Source of the DNA: Candidatus Ideonella esbjergensis
GTDB lineage: Bacteria; Pseudomonadota; Gammaproteobacteria; Burkholderiales; Burkholderiaceae_C
Length of the DNA stretch: 64,000 bases
NCBI GenBank assembly: GCA_016710065.1
Contig: JADJLP010000010.1
Coordinates: forward strand, 496,001-560,000
Reading direction: 5' to 3'
Part shown: positions 21,061 through 29,040 of the stretch, in pieces
Layout of the letters: the number at the start of each line of letters is the position of its first letter
Numbering within the stretch: position 1 is the first letter of the stretch
Made by a program: the position numbers and the translations under genes
The notes under the pieces: generated by a model
What the model was told of the DNA's origin: nothing
Databases searched by the model: none
What the model saw: the letters and a program-made list of their open reading frames with translations, nothing else

Positions 21061-21077
21061 ATGTGCAATTGGCACAT
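21061..21077. promoter_or_regulatory. Inverted repeat upstream of the DUF5666 lipoprotein gene
   Basis: ATGTGC and GCACAT form perfect 6-bp arms around AATTG. The site lies 54 bases upstream of the start codon, in the 247-base gap between two divergent genes. It resembles a CRP/FNR half-site pair (TGTG...CACA), but the spacing is one base short of the CRP consensus. The rest of this gap shows no other clear signal. Confidence 0.35.
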
Positions 21078-21130
21078 TTATTCACTGCTGCACTCTGCCC
21101 TTGCAGCCTGCGGCCCACCAGGAGAGTCCC

Positions 21131-22375
21131 ATGCATGCTTCAGACGACACCACCTTTGCAACCTCACCCAGCTTGCGCCTGTGGCGCGGGAGCATCCACG
21201 CCGGCGCGCTGCTGGTGCTGGCCGCGCTGGCCGGTTGCGGCGGCGGTGGCAACGACCCCGCCAGCAGCAACCCACCGGCAGCCAGCGCGGGCAGCTTCGC
21301 GCTGGGCCCCATCACAGGCTATGGCTCCATCGTGGTCAATGGCGTGCACTTCGAAGAGCGCAGCGCCAGCGTCACCGACGACGACGGGCTGTCCCACAGC
21401 AGTTCGGCACTGAAGATGGGCATGGTGGTGGAGGTGCAAGCCTCGGCCATCGACCAGAGCACGCTGCGCGCCACCGCCCAGTCGGTGCGCTTTGGTGCCG
21501 AGGTCTCAGGCCCAGTGGGCTCTGTGGACCTGGCGACCAGCAGCTTCACGGTGCTGGGCCAGACGGTGAGCGTCAGCAACAGCACGGTGTTTGACAACTC
21601 GCTCAGCGGCGGCCTGGCGGGTTTGGCCGCTGGCAGCCTGGTGGAAGTGCATGCCCATCTGAACGCCGCCACTGGCCAGTACCAGGCCACGCGCGTCGAG
21701 GCCATGAGCGCCACCAGCCGCTACAAGCTGCGCGGCACGGTCAGCGCGCTGGACGCTGCGGCCAAGACCTTCCAAATCGGTACCGAGGTGATTTCCTATG
21801 CCGGCATCGCCGCCACCGATCTGCCCGCCAGTTTCGCCGACGGCCTGAAAGTGCGGGTCAAGCTCGGCACGGCCCAGATCAACGGCCAGTGGGTGGCCAC
21901 CAGCGTGCGCAGCGGCGTGCGCAAACTGGAAGACCACTCGGATGCGCACCTGCGTGGCACCGTGAGCACGGTGACCTCGGCCACGCTGTTCAGTGTGGAC
22001 GGCGTGGCAGTGGATGCCACCGCAGCCCAATGGCCAGACGGCACCACCGGCTTGGTGGTGGGCGCTCATGTGGAGGTGGAAGGCACGGTGAGCAACGGCG
22101 TGCTGATGGCCAGAAAGGTGGAACTTGAGGACAAGCATGGCGCGAGCGACGACCGAAACAAGCCTGAGTTCAGCGGCACGGTGAGCGCCCTCGACATCGC
22201 CGCCAAATCCTTCCAGGTACAGGGCCGCAGCGAAACCATCAGCTACGCAGCCGCCGTCACCTACAAGAACGGCACCGAGGCCGATCTGGTCAATGGCGCA
22301 AGCGTGGAGGTCAAGGGCAGGCTCTCGGCCGATGGCAGCACCGTGACGGCCAGCCGCATCGAGTTCAAGCGCTGA
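21131..22375 (+). CDS. DUF5666 repeat lipoprotein
   Basis: The 414-residue protein begins MHASDD with AGGAG six bases before the ATG. It has a lipoprotein signal ending LAALAGC (lipobox LAGC), followed by GGGGNDP. The mature part consists of about five related beta-rich units with the pattern GxVxxxD....F.V.G..V, for example LRGTVSALDAAAKTFQIG and FSGTVSALDIAAKSFQVQG, the DUF5666 repeat. It is probably anchored in the outer membrane facing the periplasm or the surface. DUF5666 proteins are common in Burkholderiales, and I know of no established function. It is divergent from the CoA-transferase gene. Confidence 0.88.
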   Translation: MHASDDTTFATSPSLRLWRGSIHAGALLVLAALAGCGGGGNDPASSNPPAASAGSFALGPITGYGSIVVNGVHFEERSASVTDDDGLSHSSSALKMGMVVEVQASAIDQSTLRATAQSVRFGAEVSGPVGSVDLATSSFTVLGQTVSVSNSTVFDNSLSGGLAGLAAGSLVEVHAHLNAATGQYQATRVEAMSATSRYKLRGTVSALDAAAKTFQIGTEVISYAGIAATDLPASFADGLKVRVKLGTAQINGQWVATSVRSGVRKLEDHSDAHLRGTVSTVTSATLFSVDGVAVDATAAQWPDGTTGLVVGAHVEVEGTVSNGVLMARKVELEDKHGASDDRNKPEFSGTVSALDIAAKSFQVQGRSETISYAAAVTYKNGTEADLVNGASVEVKGRLSADGSTVTASRIEFKR

Positions 22376-22516
22376 TCTGGCGGTAACGGTGGTGGGCCCG
22401 AGGTCACCTTTCGGGGGCCGCTGCGGTACGATGCGCGCCGTTTGCCGTTGTGCCTGAAAGCACCCGGCCGCGCAGCCCCGCCCCGGGGCCCGTCCTGCCC
22501 ACTGCGGAGCCTATTC

Positions 22517-23131
22517 ATGCAAGTCGTCTGCCTCGATCTCGAGGGTGTGCTCGTCCCCGAGATCTGGATCGAATTCTCCAAGCGCACCGGCGTGGCCGAG
22601 TTCTCGCGCACAACGCGCGAAGAACCCGACTACGACAAGCTGATGCGCTTTCGCATCGACCTGCTGGCAAAGCACGGCCTGAAACTGGCCGACATCCAAA
22701 GCGTCATCGGCACCATGACCCCGCTGGAAGGCGCCAAGGCCTTTCTGGACGGCCTGCGCGAGCGCTACCAGGTGATCATCCTCTCCGACACCTTCTACGA
22801 GTTCGCTGACCCGCTGATGCGCCAACTGGGCCGCCCCACGTTGTTCTGCCATAAGCTGGTGATTGACGAGGCCGGCTTCGTGCGCGACTACAAGCTGCGC
22901 CAGCCCGACCAGAAGCGCCATGCCGTGAACGCCATCAAGAGCCTGAACTTCCAGGTCTTCGCCGCCGGCGATTCGTACAACGACACAGGCATGCTGGGCG
23001 CCGCCGACGCTGGCTTCTTCATCCACCCGCCCGAGAGCATCGTGGCGCAGTTCCCACAGTATCAGGTGCACCACGACTACAGCGCGCTGCGCGCGTCTAT
23101 CGACGCCGCTGCCGCGCGACTTGCGGGCTGA
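22517..23131 (+). CDS. thrH: ThrH-type phosphoserine phosphatase/homoserine phosphotransferase
   Basis: The 204-residue HAD-superfamily protein matches ThrH in length and motifs: nucleophile segment VCLDLEGVLVPEIWIEF (Asp at position 6), LSDTFYEF (motif II), and AAGDSYNDTGML (motif IV). In Pseudomonas, ThrH removes phosphate from phosphoserine and can transfer it to homoserine, linking serine and threonine synthesis. The ATG at 22517 gives the canonical N-terminus, while an upstream in-frame ATG would add a Pro/Arg-rich tail. It stands alone, 141 bases after the DUF5666 gene. Confidence 0.93.
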   Translation: MQVVCLDLEGVLVPEIWIEFSKRTGVAEFSRTTREEPDYDKLMRFRIDLLAKHGLKLADIQSVIGTMTPLEGAKAFLDGLRERYQVIILSDTFYEFADPLMRQLGRPTLFCHKLVIDEAGFVRDYKLRQPDQKRHAVNAIKSLNFQVFAAGDSYNDTGMLGAADAGFFIHPPESIVAQFPQYQVHHDYSALRASIDAAAARLAG

Positions 23132-23273
23132 GCGCCTGGGCAAGGTAAACAGCGATGCTGGCTCCCAGCCGCGAGGTTTGACCGGCGCTCTCCCATCGGC
23201 GTAACACGCTGATACCGTGGGATGGCCCCTACCGGTGGGCCCGCCTAACATGGCCGCTGGCGAGCCTTCTTGC

Positions 23274-25085
23274 ATGCAGAAGCCAGTCCCCATGCCCTCC
23301 CCCACCCCCGTTGATCTCCAAACCCGCCGCGAGGCGCTGCGCATGGCCATGTCCGGTGCGCCGGGCAGCGTGCCGCTGCTGTGGCTGGTGGTGGGGCTGA
23401 TGCTGTTGCCGGCGCCGGCGCTGGGCCTGGATTGGCTGGTCTGGTTGCTGGGAGGCGTGGCCGTGGCCAGCGGGCTGTGGCGCCTGCACAAGGTGCGGCG
23501 CTGGCGCCTGTGCACGCCATTGACCCCACATGACCTGGCCCTGGCCGAGCGGCATGTGCAGGCCAATGCAGCCCTTTCGGGTGTGATGTGGGCCACGGGC
23601 ACGCTGGTGCTGTTTCCCCTGCTGACGCCCGCGCAAGCCACGCTTCATTTCATGGTGCAAGTGGGCTCGCTGTGCATGGCCGCGTTCTACATGTCGCCGG
23701 TGCGGCGCTCGTTCGAATGGATTGCCCTGCCCATGATGCTGCCGTTGATCGGCATGTCGCTGTGGCACCCCAAGCTGCTCTCGTGGCCTCTGGCGCTGGG
23801 CGCCACCTTGCTGCTGCTGGCCCTGCTGCGGGCCACGGCACACCTGCGCAGCACCACCTTGCTGGCCATACGCCGCGAGCAAGAAGCCCAGGCCGCCAAT
23901 GAGCTGCTACGCCTGGCCAAGGAGCGTGTCGAGGCCGAAACGGCCGCCAAGTCACGCTTTCTCGCCACCATGAGTCACGAGGTTCGCACGCCGCTCAGCG
24001 GTGCGCTGGGCGCGCTGGCGCTGCTGGATGCCGAGCCGCTCAACGCCGGCCAGCGCGAGCTGCTGGGGGTGGCGCAAGGCGCCATTGAATCACTGGGCAA
24101 CACCTTGACCCATGTGCTGGCCTACACCCGCATCGAGGCCGGCAGCGGTATCGACATCAAGATTGGCCCCGTGGCGTTGGTCGCCATGTTGCAGGCGCTG
24201 GTGGCCGAGCACGAGCCCCGTGCGCGCGCCCAGGGGCTTTCGCTGCAATGCTCGCTCGGGACCACACTGCCCCCACTGGTGCTGGCCGATGCGCCGGCCC
24301 TGCGCCAGGTGCTGGGCCACCTGCTCTCCAACGCCTTGAAGTTCACTGTGCACGGCCGTGTAGGCTTGCGCGTGGATGCCGATGCAGAGGCGCGCGGCCA
24401 GATCCACTTCGAGGTCAGCGACACCGGCATCGGCATGCCCTCCGAGGCGCTGGACGTGATCTTCCTGCCCTTCCAGCAATGGGACTGCGGCCCCCAGCGC
24501 GCCTACTCGGGTGCCGGCCTGGGCCTGGCAGTGGCACAGCATCTGGTAGCGCAGATGGGTGGGCAGATCCAGGTGCAGAGCACCGCCGGACAAGGCAGCC
24601 GGTTCAGCTTCAGCCTGAACCTGCCGACAGCCCTGGCCACCGCACCTGTCCCCAAGCCCATGCCAGCAGCGAGTGACCTGCCCTCGGCGGCGCAGCGCCT
24701 GGCCGGCACTGTGCTGGTAGCCGAAGACAACGCCATCAACCGCTTGGTGGCGGTGAAGATGCTCCGCTCCGCCGGCTTGGCCGTGCGCGAGGCCCGTGAC
24801 GGCGAAGCTGCACTGCGGGCCCTGCACGAAGGCGGTATCTCGCTGGTGCTGATGGACGGACAGATGCCGGTGCTGGATGGCTACGCTGCCACCCGGCAGT
24901 GGCGTGAGCACGAGCAGCGGTTGGGCAAGGCCCACCTGCCCATCGTGGCCCTGACCGCCAACGTGCTGGAAGAAGATGCCGACCTGGCCCGTACCTCGGG
25001 CATGGACGACGTGCTGACCAAGCCCTACCAGGCACAGGAACTGTTGGCCCTGGTGGCGCGCTGGATGGGGCCGCGCCCGCGCTGA
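23274..25085 (+). CDS. Membrane hybrid sensor histidine kinase with receiver domain
   Basis: From the ATG at 23274 the protein has 603 residues. About five or six hydrophobic helices occupy residues 25-190 and a short coiled coil follows. HisKA has the H-box ATMSHEVRTPLSG (His235). The HATPase domain has the N-box LSNALKF and the G-boxes VSDTGIGMP and GAGLGLAVA. A C-terminal receiver domain has VAEDNAIN, phospho-acceptor LMDGQMP (Asp528) and ALTAN. There is no output domain, so the signal must pass to another protein. The membrane part is not a recognisable named sensor. Starts at 23217 or 23292 are possible, and none has a strong Shine-Dalgarno sequence. Confidence 0.88.
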   Translation: MQKPVPMPSPTPVDLQTRREALRMAMSGAPGSVPLLWLVVGLMLLPAPALGLDWLVWLLGGVAVASGLWRLHKVRRWRLCTPLTPHDLALAERHVQANAALSGVMWATGTLVLFPLLTPAQATLHFMVQVGSLCMAAFYMSPVRRSFEWIALPMMLPLIGMSLWHPKLLSWPLALGATLLLLALLRATAHLRSTTLLAIRREQEAQAANELLRLAKERVEAETAAKSRFLATMSHEVRTPLSGALGALALLDAEPLNAGQRELLGVAQGAIESLGNTLTHVLAYTRIEAGSGIDIKIGPVALVAMLQALVAEHEPRARAQGLSLQCSLGTTLPPLVLADAPALRQVLGHLLSNALKFTVHGRVGLRVDADAEARGQIHFEVSDTGIGMPSEALDVIFLPFQQWDCGPQRAYSGAGLGLAVAQHLVAQMGGQIQVQSTAGQGSRFSFSLNLPTALATAPVPKPMPAASDLPSAAQRLAGTVLVAEDNAINRLVAVKMLRSAGLAVREARDGEAALRALHEGGISLVLMDGQMPVLDGYAATRQWREHEQRLGKAHLPIVALTANVLEEDADLARTSGMDDVLTKPYQAQELLALVARWMGPRPR

Positions 25086-25106
25086 CGCCCTGCCGGCCAG
25101 CGCCGT

Positions 25107-25325
25107 TCAGTAGTGCGGCGGCAGTTCGTCTCGCAGGCTGCGGAATGAGGCCGTGTTGCCCTCGGGCACTTGCTGCCTTAAGTGCGCCATTTCGCGCAGC
25201 ATGGCGTCCAATTGCTGCTGTTGGCGCACGATGATCTGGTTCAGGTGATCTACCAGGTCTTCGGTGAAGCTGGCCTTGATCTCCAGATCGGTTAAACGTT
25301 GCTCAATGTCATGCGGATGTGCCAT
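25107..25325 (-). CDS. slyX: SlyX family protein
   Basis: The 72-residue protein begins MAHPHDIEQRLTDLEIKASFTEDLVDHLN and ends ELPPHY, the conserved SlyX tail. The middle is a coiled coil rich in Gln and Leu. SlyX proteins are widespread and small, with no firm biochemical function known to me. The ATG at 25325 gives the usual length. It converges with the histidine kinase gene, 21 bases apart, and no terminator hairpin is obvious between them. Confidence 0.88.
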   Translation of the reverse strand: MAHPHDIEQRLTDLEIKASFTEDLVDHLNQIIVRQQQQLDAMLREMAHLRQQVPEGNTASFRSLRDELPPHY

Positions 25326-25508
25326 CCGCGTATTGGACGCCAAAACCCGGCCAGAAACACCCCAAAGCGCGGCGACAATCACCAGCTTTGGCGTGATGGC
25401 CCCACTGACGACGTGTCAGCCCGATGTGCTGTCATACCCATCACTTAGCATTGCCGTTTGACAAAGCCTGCTCCGCGTGCGCAGGCCTCGCAGCCCGAGA
25501 GAACAAGC

Positions 25509-26759
25509 ATGAGACGTTTGGATGATTTCCGCCTGAAGCTGGGCCAGCATGAGCTGGTGCCGATCATGGTTGGCGGCATGGGCGTGGACATTTCATCGGC
25601 CGACCTGGCCCTGGAAGTGGCACGCCTGGGCGGCGTAGGGCACATCTCCGACGCCATGATCAAGACGGTCACCGATCGGCGCTACAAGACCAAGTACGTC
25701 AAGGCCAAGCAGGCGCTGTACAAGTACAACGCCGAATCCGACGACAAATCCTCCGTCAAATTCAACCTGGGCCATCTGGCCGAGGCCACCCGCCTGCACG
25801 TGGAGGGCACCATGACCCGCAAGCAAGGCAGCGGTCTGGTGTTCATCAACTGCATGGAAAAGCTCACCATGAACGCGCCCAAGGAGACCTTGAAGGTGCG
25901 CATGGACGCCGCGATGACCGCCGGCATCGACGGCATCACGCTGGCCGCCGGCCTGCACCTGGGCTCACTGGCGCTGATCGAAGACCATCCACGTTTTCGC
26001 GACGTCAAGCTGGGCATCATCGTGTCGTCGGTGCGCGCGTTGCAGTTGTTCCTGAAGAAGAACGCTCGCCTGAACCGTCTGCCCGACTACGTCGTGGTGG
26101 AAGGCCCGCTGGCTGGCGGCCACCTGGGCTTTGGCATGGATTGGGCCGAGTACGACCTGGCCACCATCACCACCGAGGTGTTGCAGTACCTGAAAGCCGA
26201 GCAACTTGACATCCCGGTGCTGCCGGCTGGCGGCATCTTCACCGGTTCCGACGCCGTTCGCTTCATGGAAATGGGCGGCGCTGGCGTGCAGGTGGCCACG
26301 CGCTTCACCGTCACCAAGGAGTGCGGCCTGCCCGATGAAGTGAAGCAGGAGTACTTCAAGGCTGGTGAAGACGACATCGAGGTGAACCAGATCTCGCCCA
26401 CCGGCTACCCGATGCGCATGATCAAGTCCAGCCCCGGCATAGGCGACGGCATCCGCCCCAACTGCGAAGCCTATGGCTACCTGCTCGACGCCAACGGCAA
26501 GTGCGCCTACGTCACCGCCTACAACCGCGAGGTGGCGGCCCACCCCGGCGAGAAGCGCATCTCGGTGATGGACAAGACCTGTCTGTGCACCCACATGCGC
26601 AACTTCGAGATCTGGACCTGCGGCCAGCTCACCTGGAAGCTCAAGGACACCACCCGCAAGGCATCCGATGGCAGCTACCAGTTGCTGAGCGCCGAGCATG
26701 TGTTCAAGGACTACCAGTTCAGCACCGACGACACCATCGCGCTGCCCGAGCCGGCCTGA
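25509..26759 (+). CDS. Nitronate monooxygenase-like FMN protein with Cys-rich C-terminus
   Basis: The 416-residue TIM-barrel flavoprotein belongs to the nitronate monooxygenase/2-nitropropane dioxygenase family. Visible motifs are VGGMGVDISSADLALEVARLGGVGHI (N-terminal FMN loop), VEGPLAGGHLGF with the family His, and LPAGGIFTGSDAVRFMEMGGAGVQVATRF (phosphate binding). The C-terminal 100 residues hold Cys319, Cys332, Cys358, Cys360 and Cys371, which is unusual and may form a metal site or disulfides. It probably oxidises alkyl nitronates or reduces a flavin-dependent substrate. The start MRRLDDFRLKLG at 25509 is preceded by GAGAGAAC. fadH follows 85 bases later on the same strand. Confidence 0.85.
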   Translation: MRRLDDFRLKLGQHELVPIMVGGMGVDISSADLALEVARLGGVGHISDAMIKTVTDRRYKTKYVKAKQALYKYNAESDDKSSVKFNLGHLAEATRLHVEGTMTRKQGSGLVFINCMEKLTMNAPKETLKVRMDAAMTAGIDGITLAAGLHLGSLALIEDHPRFRDVKLGIIVSSVRALQLFLKKNARLNRLPDYVVVEGPLAGGHLGFGMDWAEYDLATITTEVLQYLKAEQLDIPVLPAGGIFTGSDAVRFMEMGGAGVQVATRFTVTKECGLPDEVKQEYFKAGEDDIEVNQISPTGYPMRMIKSSPGIGDGIRPNCEAYGYLLDANGKCAYVTAYNREVAAHPGEKRISVMDKTCLCTHMRNFEIWTCGQLTWKLKDTTRKASDGSYQLLSAEHVFKDYQFSTDDTIALPEPA

Positions 26760-26844
26760 TCTGCGCACGGGATTGAAGCGGCCGCTCTAGAGCCAGCCGC
26801 GCTGGCGCCCGCACAATGGCGCGGTTGTTCACACCACCGCTGCC

Positions 26845-28875
26845 ATGACACCCTACCCCCACCTCCTCCAACCCCTGGACCTGGGCTTCACCACGCTGAA
26901 GAACCGGGTGCTGATGGGCTCCATGCACACCGGCCTGGAAGACGGGCGCGACCTGCGCAAGCTGGCCGCCTACTTTGGCGAACGTGCCGAGGGCGAGGTG
27001 GGCCTGATCGTCACCGGCGGCTTCGCCCCCAACATCGAAGGCTGGGCCAAGCCCTTTGCCGGCACCTTGGCCACCCACGGCGCCGCCAAGCGCCACAAGG
27101 TGGTGACCAGCACGGTACACGCCGCAGGCGGCAAGATCGCGCTGCAAATCCTGCACACCGGCCGCTATGCCTACCAGCCGCTGGCGGTGGCGCCCTCGCG
27201 CATCAAGTCGCCCATCTCACCGTTCACGCCGCGCGCGCTCTCGGCCCGTGGCATCGAGCGCCAGATCCGCGCCTTCGTGCGCTGCGCCGTGCTGGCCCGC
27301 GAGGCCGGCTACGACGGCGTGGAGATCATGGGCAGCGAGGGCTATTTCATCAACCAATTCATCGCCGCCTGCACCAACCAGCGCGACGACGAATGGGGCG
27401 GCTCGTATGCCAACCGCATGCGATTGCCGGTGGAGATCGTGCGCCGCACCCGCGAGGCGGTGGGGCCTGACTTCATCCTGATCTACCGCCTCTCGATGAT
27501 CGACCTGGTGCCCGGCGGCTCCAACTGGGAGGAGGTGGTGCAACTCGGCAAGGCCATCGAAGCAGCGGGCGCCACGATCATCAACACCGGCATCGGCTGG
27601 CACGAGGCCCGCGTGCCCACCATTGCCACCAGCGTGCCGCGCGGCGCCTTTGCCTGGCTCACGAAGAAGATGAAGGCCGAGCTGAAAATCCCGCTCATCA
27701 CCAGCAACCGCATCAACACGCCCGAACTGGCCGAGATCCTGCTGGCCGATGGCTATGCCGACATGGTCTCGATGGCCCGCCCGCTGCTGGCCGACGCGCA
27801 CTTCGTGAAAAAGGCGCGCCAGGGCCGCGCACCCGAGATCAACACCTGCATCGCCTGCAACCAGGCCTGCCTGGACCACATCTTTGTCAACAAGCTCACC
27901 AGCTGCCTGGTCAACCCGCGCGCCTGCCACGAAACCGAGATCCGCATCCTGCCCACGCCCACGCGCAAGAAACTGGCGGTGGTGGGTGCAGGCCCAGCAG
28001 GGCTAGCGGCCGCCACCACGCTGGCCGAGCGCGGCCACGAGGTGCATTTGTTCGACGCTGCGCAACAGGTCGGCGGTCAACTCAACCTGGCGGCCCAAGT
28101 GCCGGGCAAGGAAGAGTTCACCGAGACGCTGCGCTACTGGCGTACCCGCGTGGATACCACCGGCGTACACCTGAACCTGGGCGCCAAGGTGAACGCCCAG
28201 CAGCTCAGGGATTCAGGCTTTGCCGAAGTGGTGCTGGCCACCGGCGTGCTGCCCCGCAACCCGCGCATCCCCGGCCAGGATCACCCCAAGGTGTTGAGCT
28301 ACATGGAGGTGCTGCGCGGCGCCAAGGTGGGCGACCGCGTGCTGGTGGTGGGCGCGGGCGGCATCGGCTTTGACGTGGCCGAGTACCTGACGCAGGATGG
28401 CAAGTCCTCCGCGCTCGATCTGCCCGCCTGGCTGGCCGAGTGGGGCGTGACTGACCCCTGCCTGGCCCGTGGTGGCCTGGCCACCGAATCACCACCGCTG
28501 CACCCTTCCCGCCGGCAGGTGACGTTGCTGCAACGCAAGGCCGGCAAGCTCGGTGCAGGCCTGGGCAAGACCACAGGCTGGATCCACCGCGCCAGCCTGA
28601 AGAACCGCGGCGTGAAGATGCTGGGCGGACTGAATTACGAGCGCATTGCCGACGAAGGACTGCAGGTGAGTGATGGCGAGAAGCGCGAGAACCTGCGCTG
28701 GCTGGCCGCTGACACCATCGTGCTGTGTGCCGGCCAAGAGCCGCAGCGTGAACTGCAGCTGCCTCTGGAAGCAGGCGGCGTGAAGGTGCACGTGATTGGC
28801 GGCGCGCTGGAGGCTGGCGAGCTTGACGCCAAGCGCGCCATCAACCAGGGCGTGCGGCTGGCCACGACTCTTTGA
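26845..28875 (+). CDS. fadH: NADPH-dependent 2,4-dienoyl-CoA reductase
   Basis: The 676-residue protein matches FadH: an N-terminal old-yellow-enzyme TIM barrel (LKNRVLMGSMHTGLED), then the iron-sulfur cluster motif CIACNQACLDHIFVNKLTSC. An FAD/NADPH module follows with VVGAGPAGLAAATTLAERGHEVHLFD and VLVVGAGGIGFDVAEYL. It reduces 2,4-dienoyl-CoA during oxidation of polyunsaturated fatty acids, using FMN, 4Fe-4S and FAD in turn. Length is close to the E. coli enzyme (672). It fits the lipid-oxidation theme of the window. The 165 bases after it hold no gene that I can see. Confidence 0.95.
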   Translation: MTPYPHLLQPLDLGFTTLKNRVLMGSMHTGLEDGRDLRKLAAYFGERAEGEVGLIVTGGFAPNIEGWAKPFAGTLATHGAAKRHKVVTSTVHAAGGKIALQILHTGRYAYQPLAVAPSRIKSPISPFTPRALSARGIERQIRAFVRCAVLAREAGYDGVEIMGSEGYFINQFIAACTNQRDDEWGGSYANRMRLPVEIVRRTREAVGPDFILIYRLSMIDLVPGGSNWEEVVQLGKAIEAAGATIINTGIGWHEARVPTIATSVPRGAFAWLTKKMKAELKIPLITSNRINTPELAEILLADGYADMVSMARPLLADAHFVKKARQGRAPEINTCIACNQACLDHIFVNKLTSCLVNPRACHETEIRILPTPTRKKLAVVGAGPAGLAAATTLAERGHEVHLFDAAQQVGGQLNLAAQVPGKEEFTETLRYWRTRVDTTGVHLNLGAKVNAQQLRDSGFAEVVLATGVLPRNPRIPGQDHPKVLSYMEVLRGAKVGDRVLVVGAGGIGFDVAEYLTQDGKSSALDLPAWLAEWGVTDPCLARGGLATESPPLHPSRRQVTLLQRKAGKLGAGLGKTTGWIHRASLKNRGVKMLGGLNYERIADEGLQVSDGEKRENLRWLAADTIVLCAGQEPQRELQLPLEAGGVKVHVIGGALEAGELDAKRAINQGVRLATTL

Positions 28876-29040
28876 GCCTGCCGTATTGAGGTACTGCTGG
28901 CGGCGCATCGCAGCCGTTTGACATCGCGCTCGATCGTTGCTGCGCGATCGTGGCGGCGGGTTCGTCCTAACAAAGGGCGCCGCCATCCGTCTGCACGAGA
29001 ACGCTGGGCCTTGAGCGATATGCCGGCCCGGCCCGCTTCG

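Noticed and set aside
26778..26791. GCGGCCGCTCTAGA, identical to adjoining NotI and XbaI sites in common vector polylinkers
   Set aside because: Only 14 bases match and the flanks are ordinary GC-rich genome sequence with intact genes on both sides. Chance in a GC-rich gap is the simpler explanation.
28920..28960. CGATCG-containing inverted repeat after fadH, compared with the fadB operator
   Set aside because: It shares only the GATCG core and lacks the GAAC/GTTC arms. It also lies downstream of fadH and at the end of ggt, not at a promoter.
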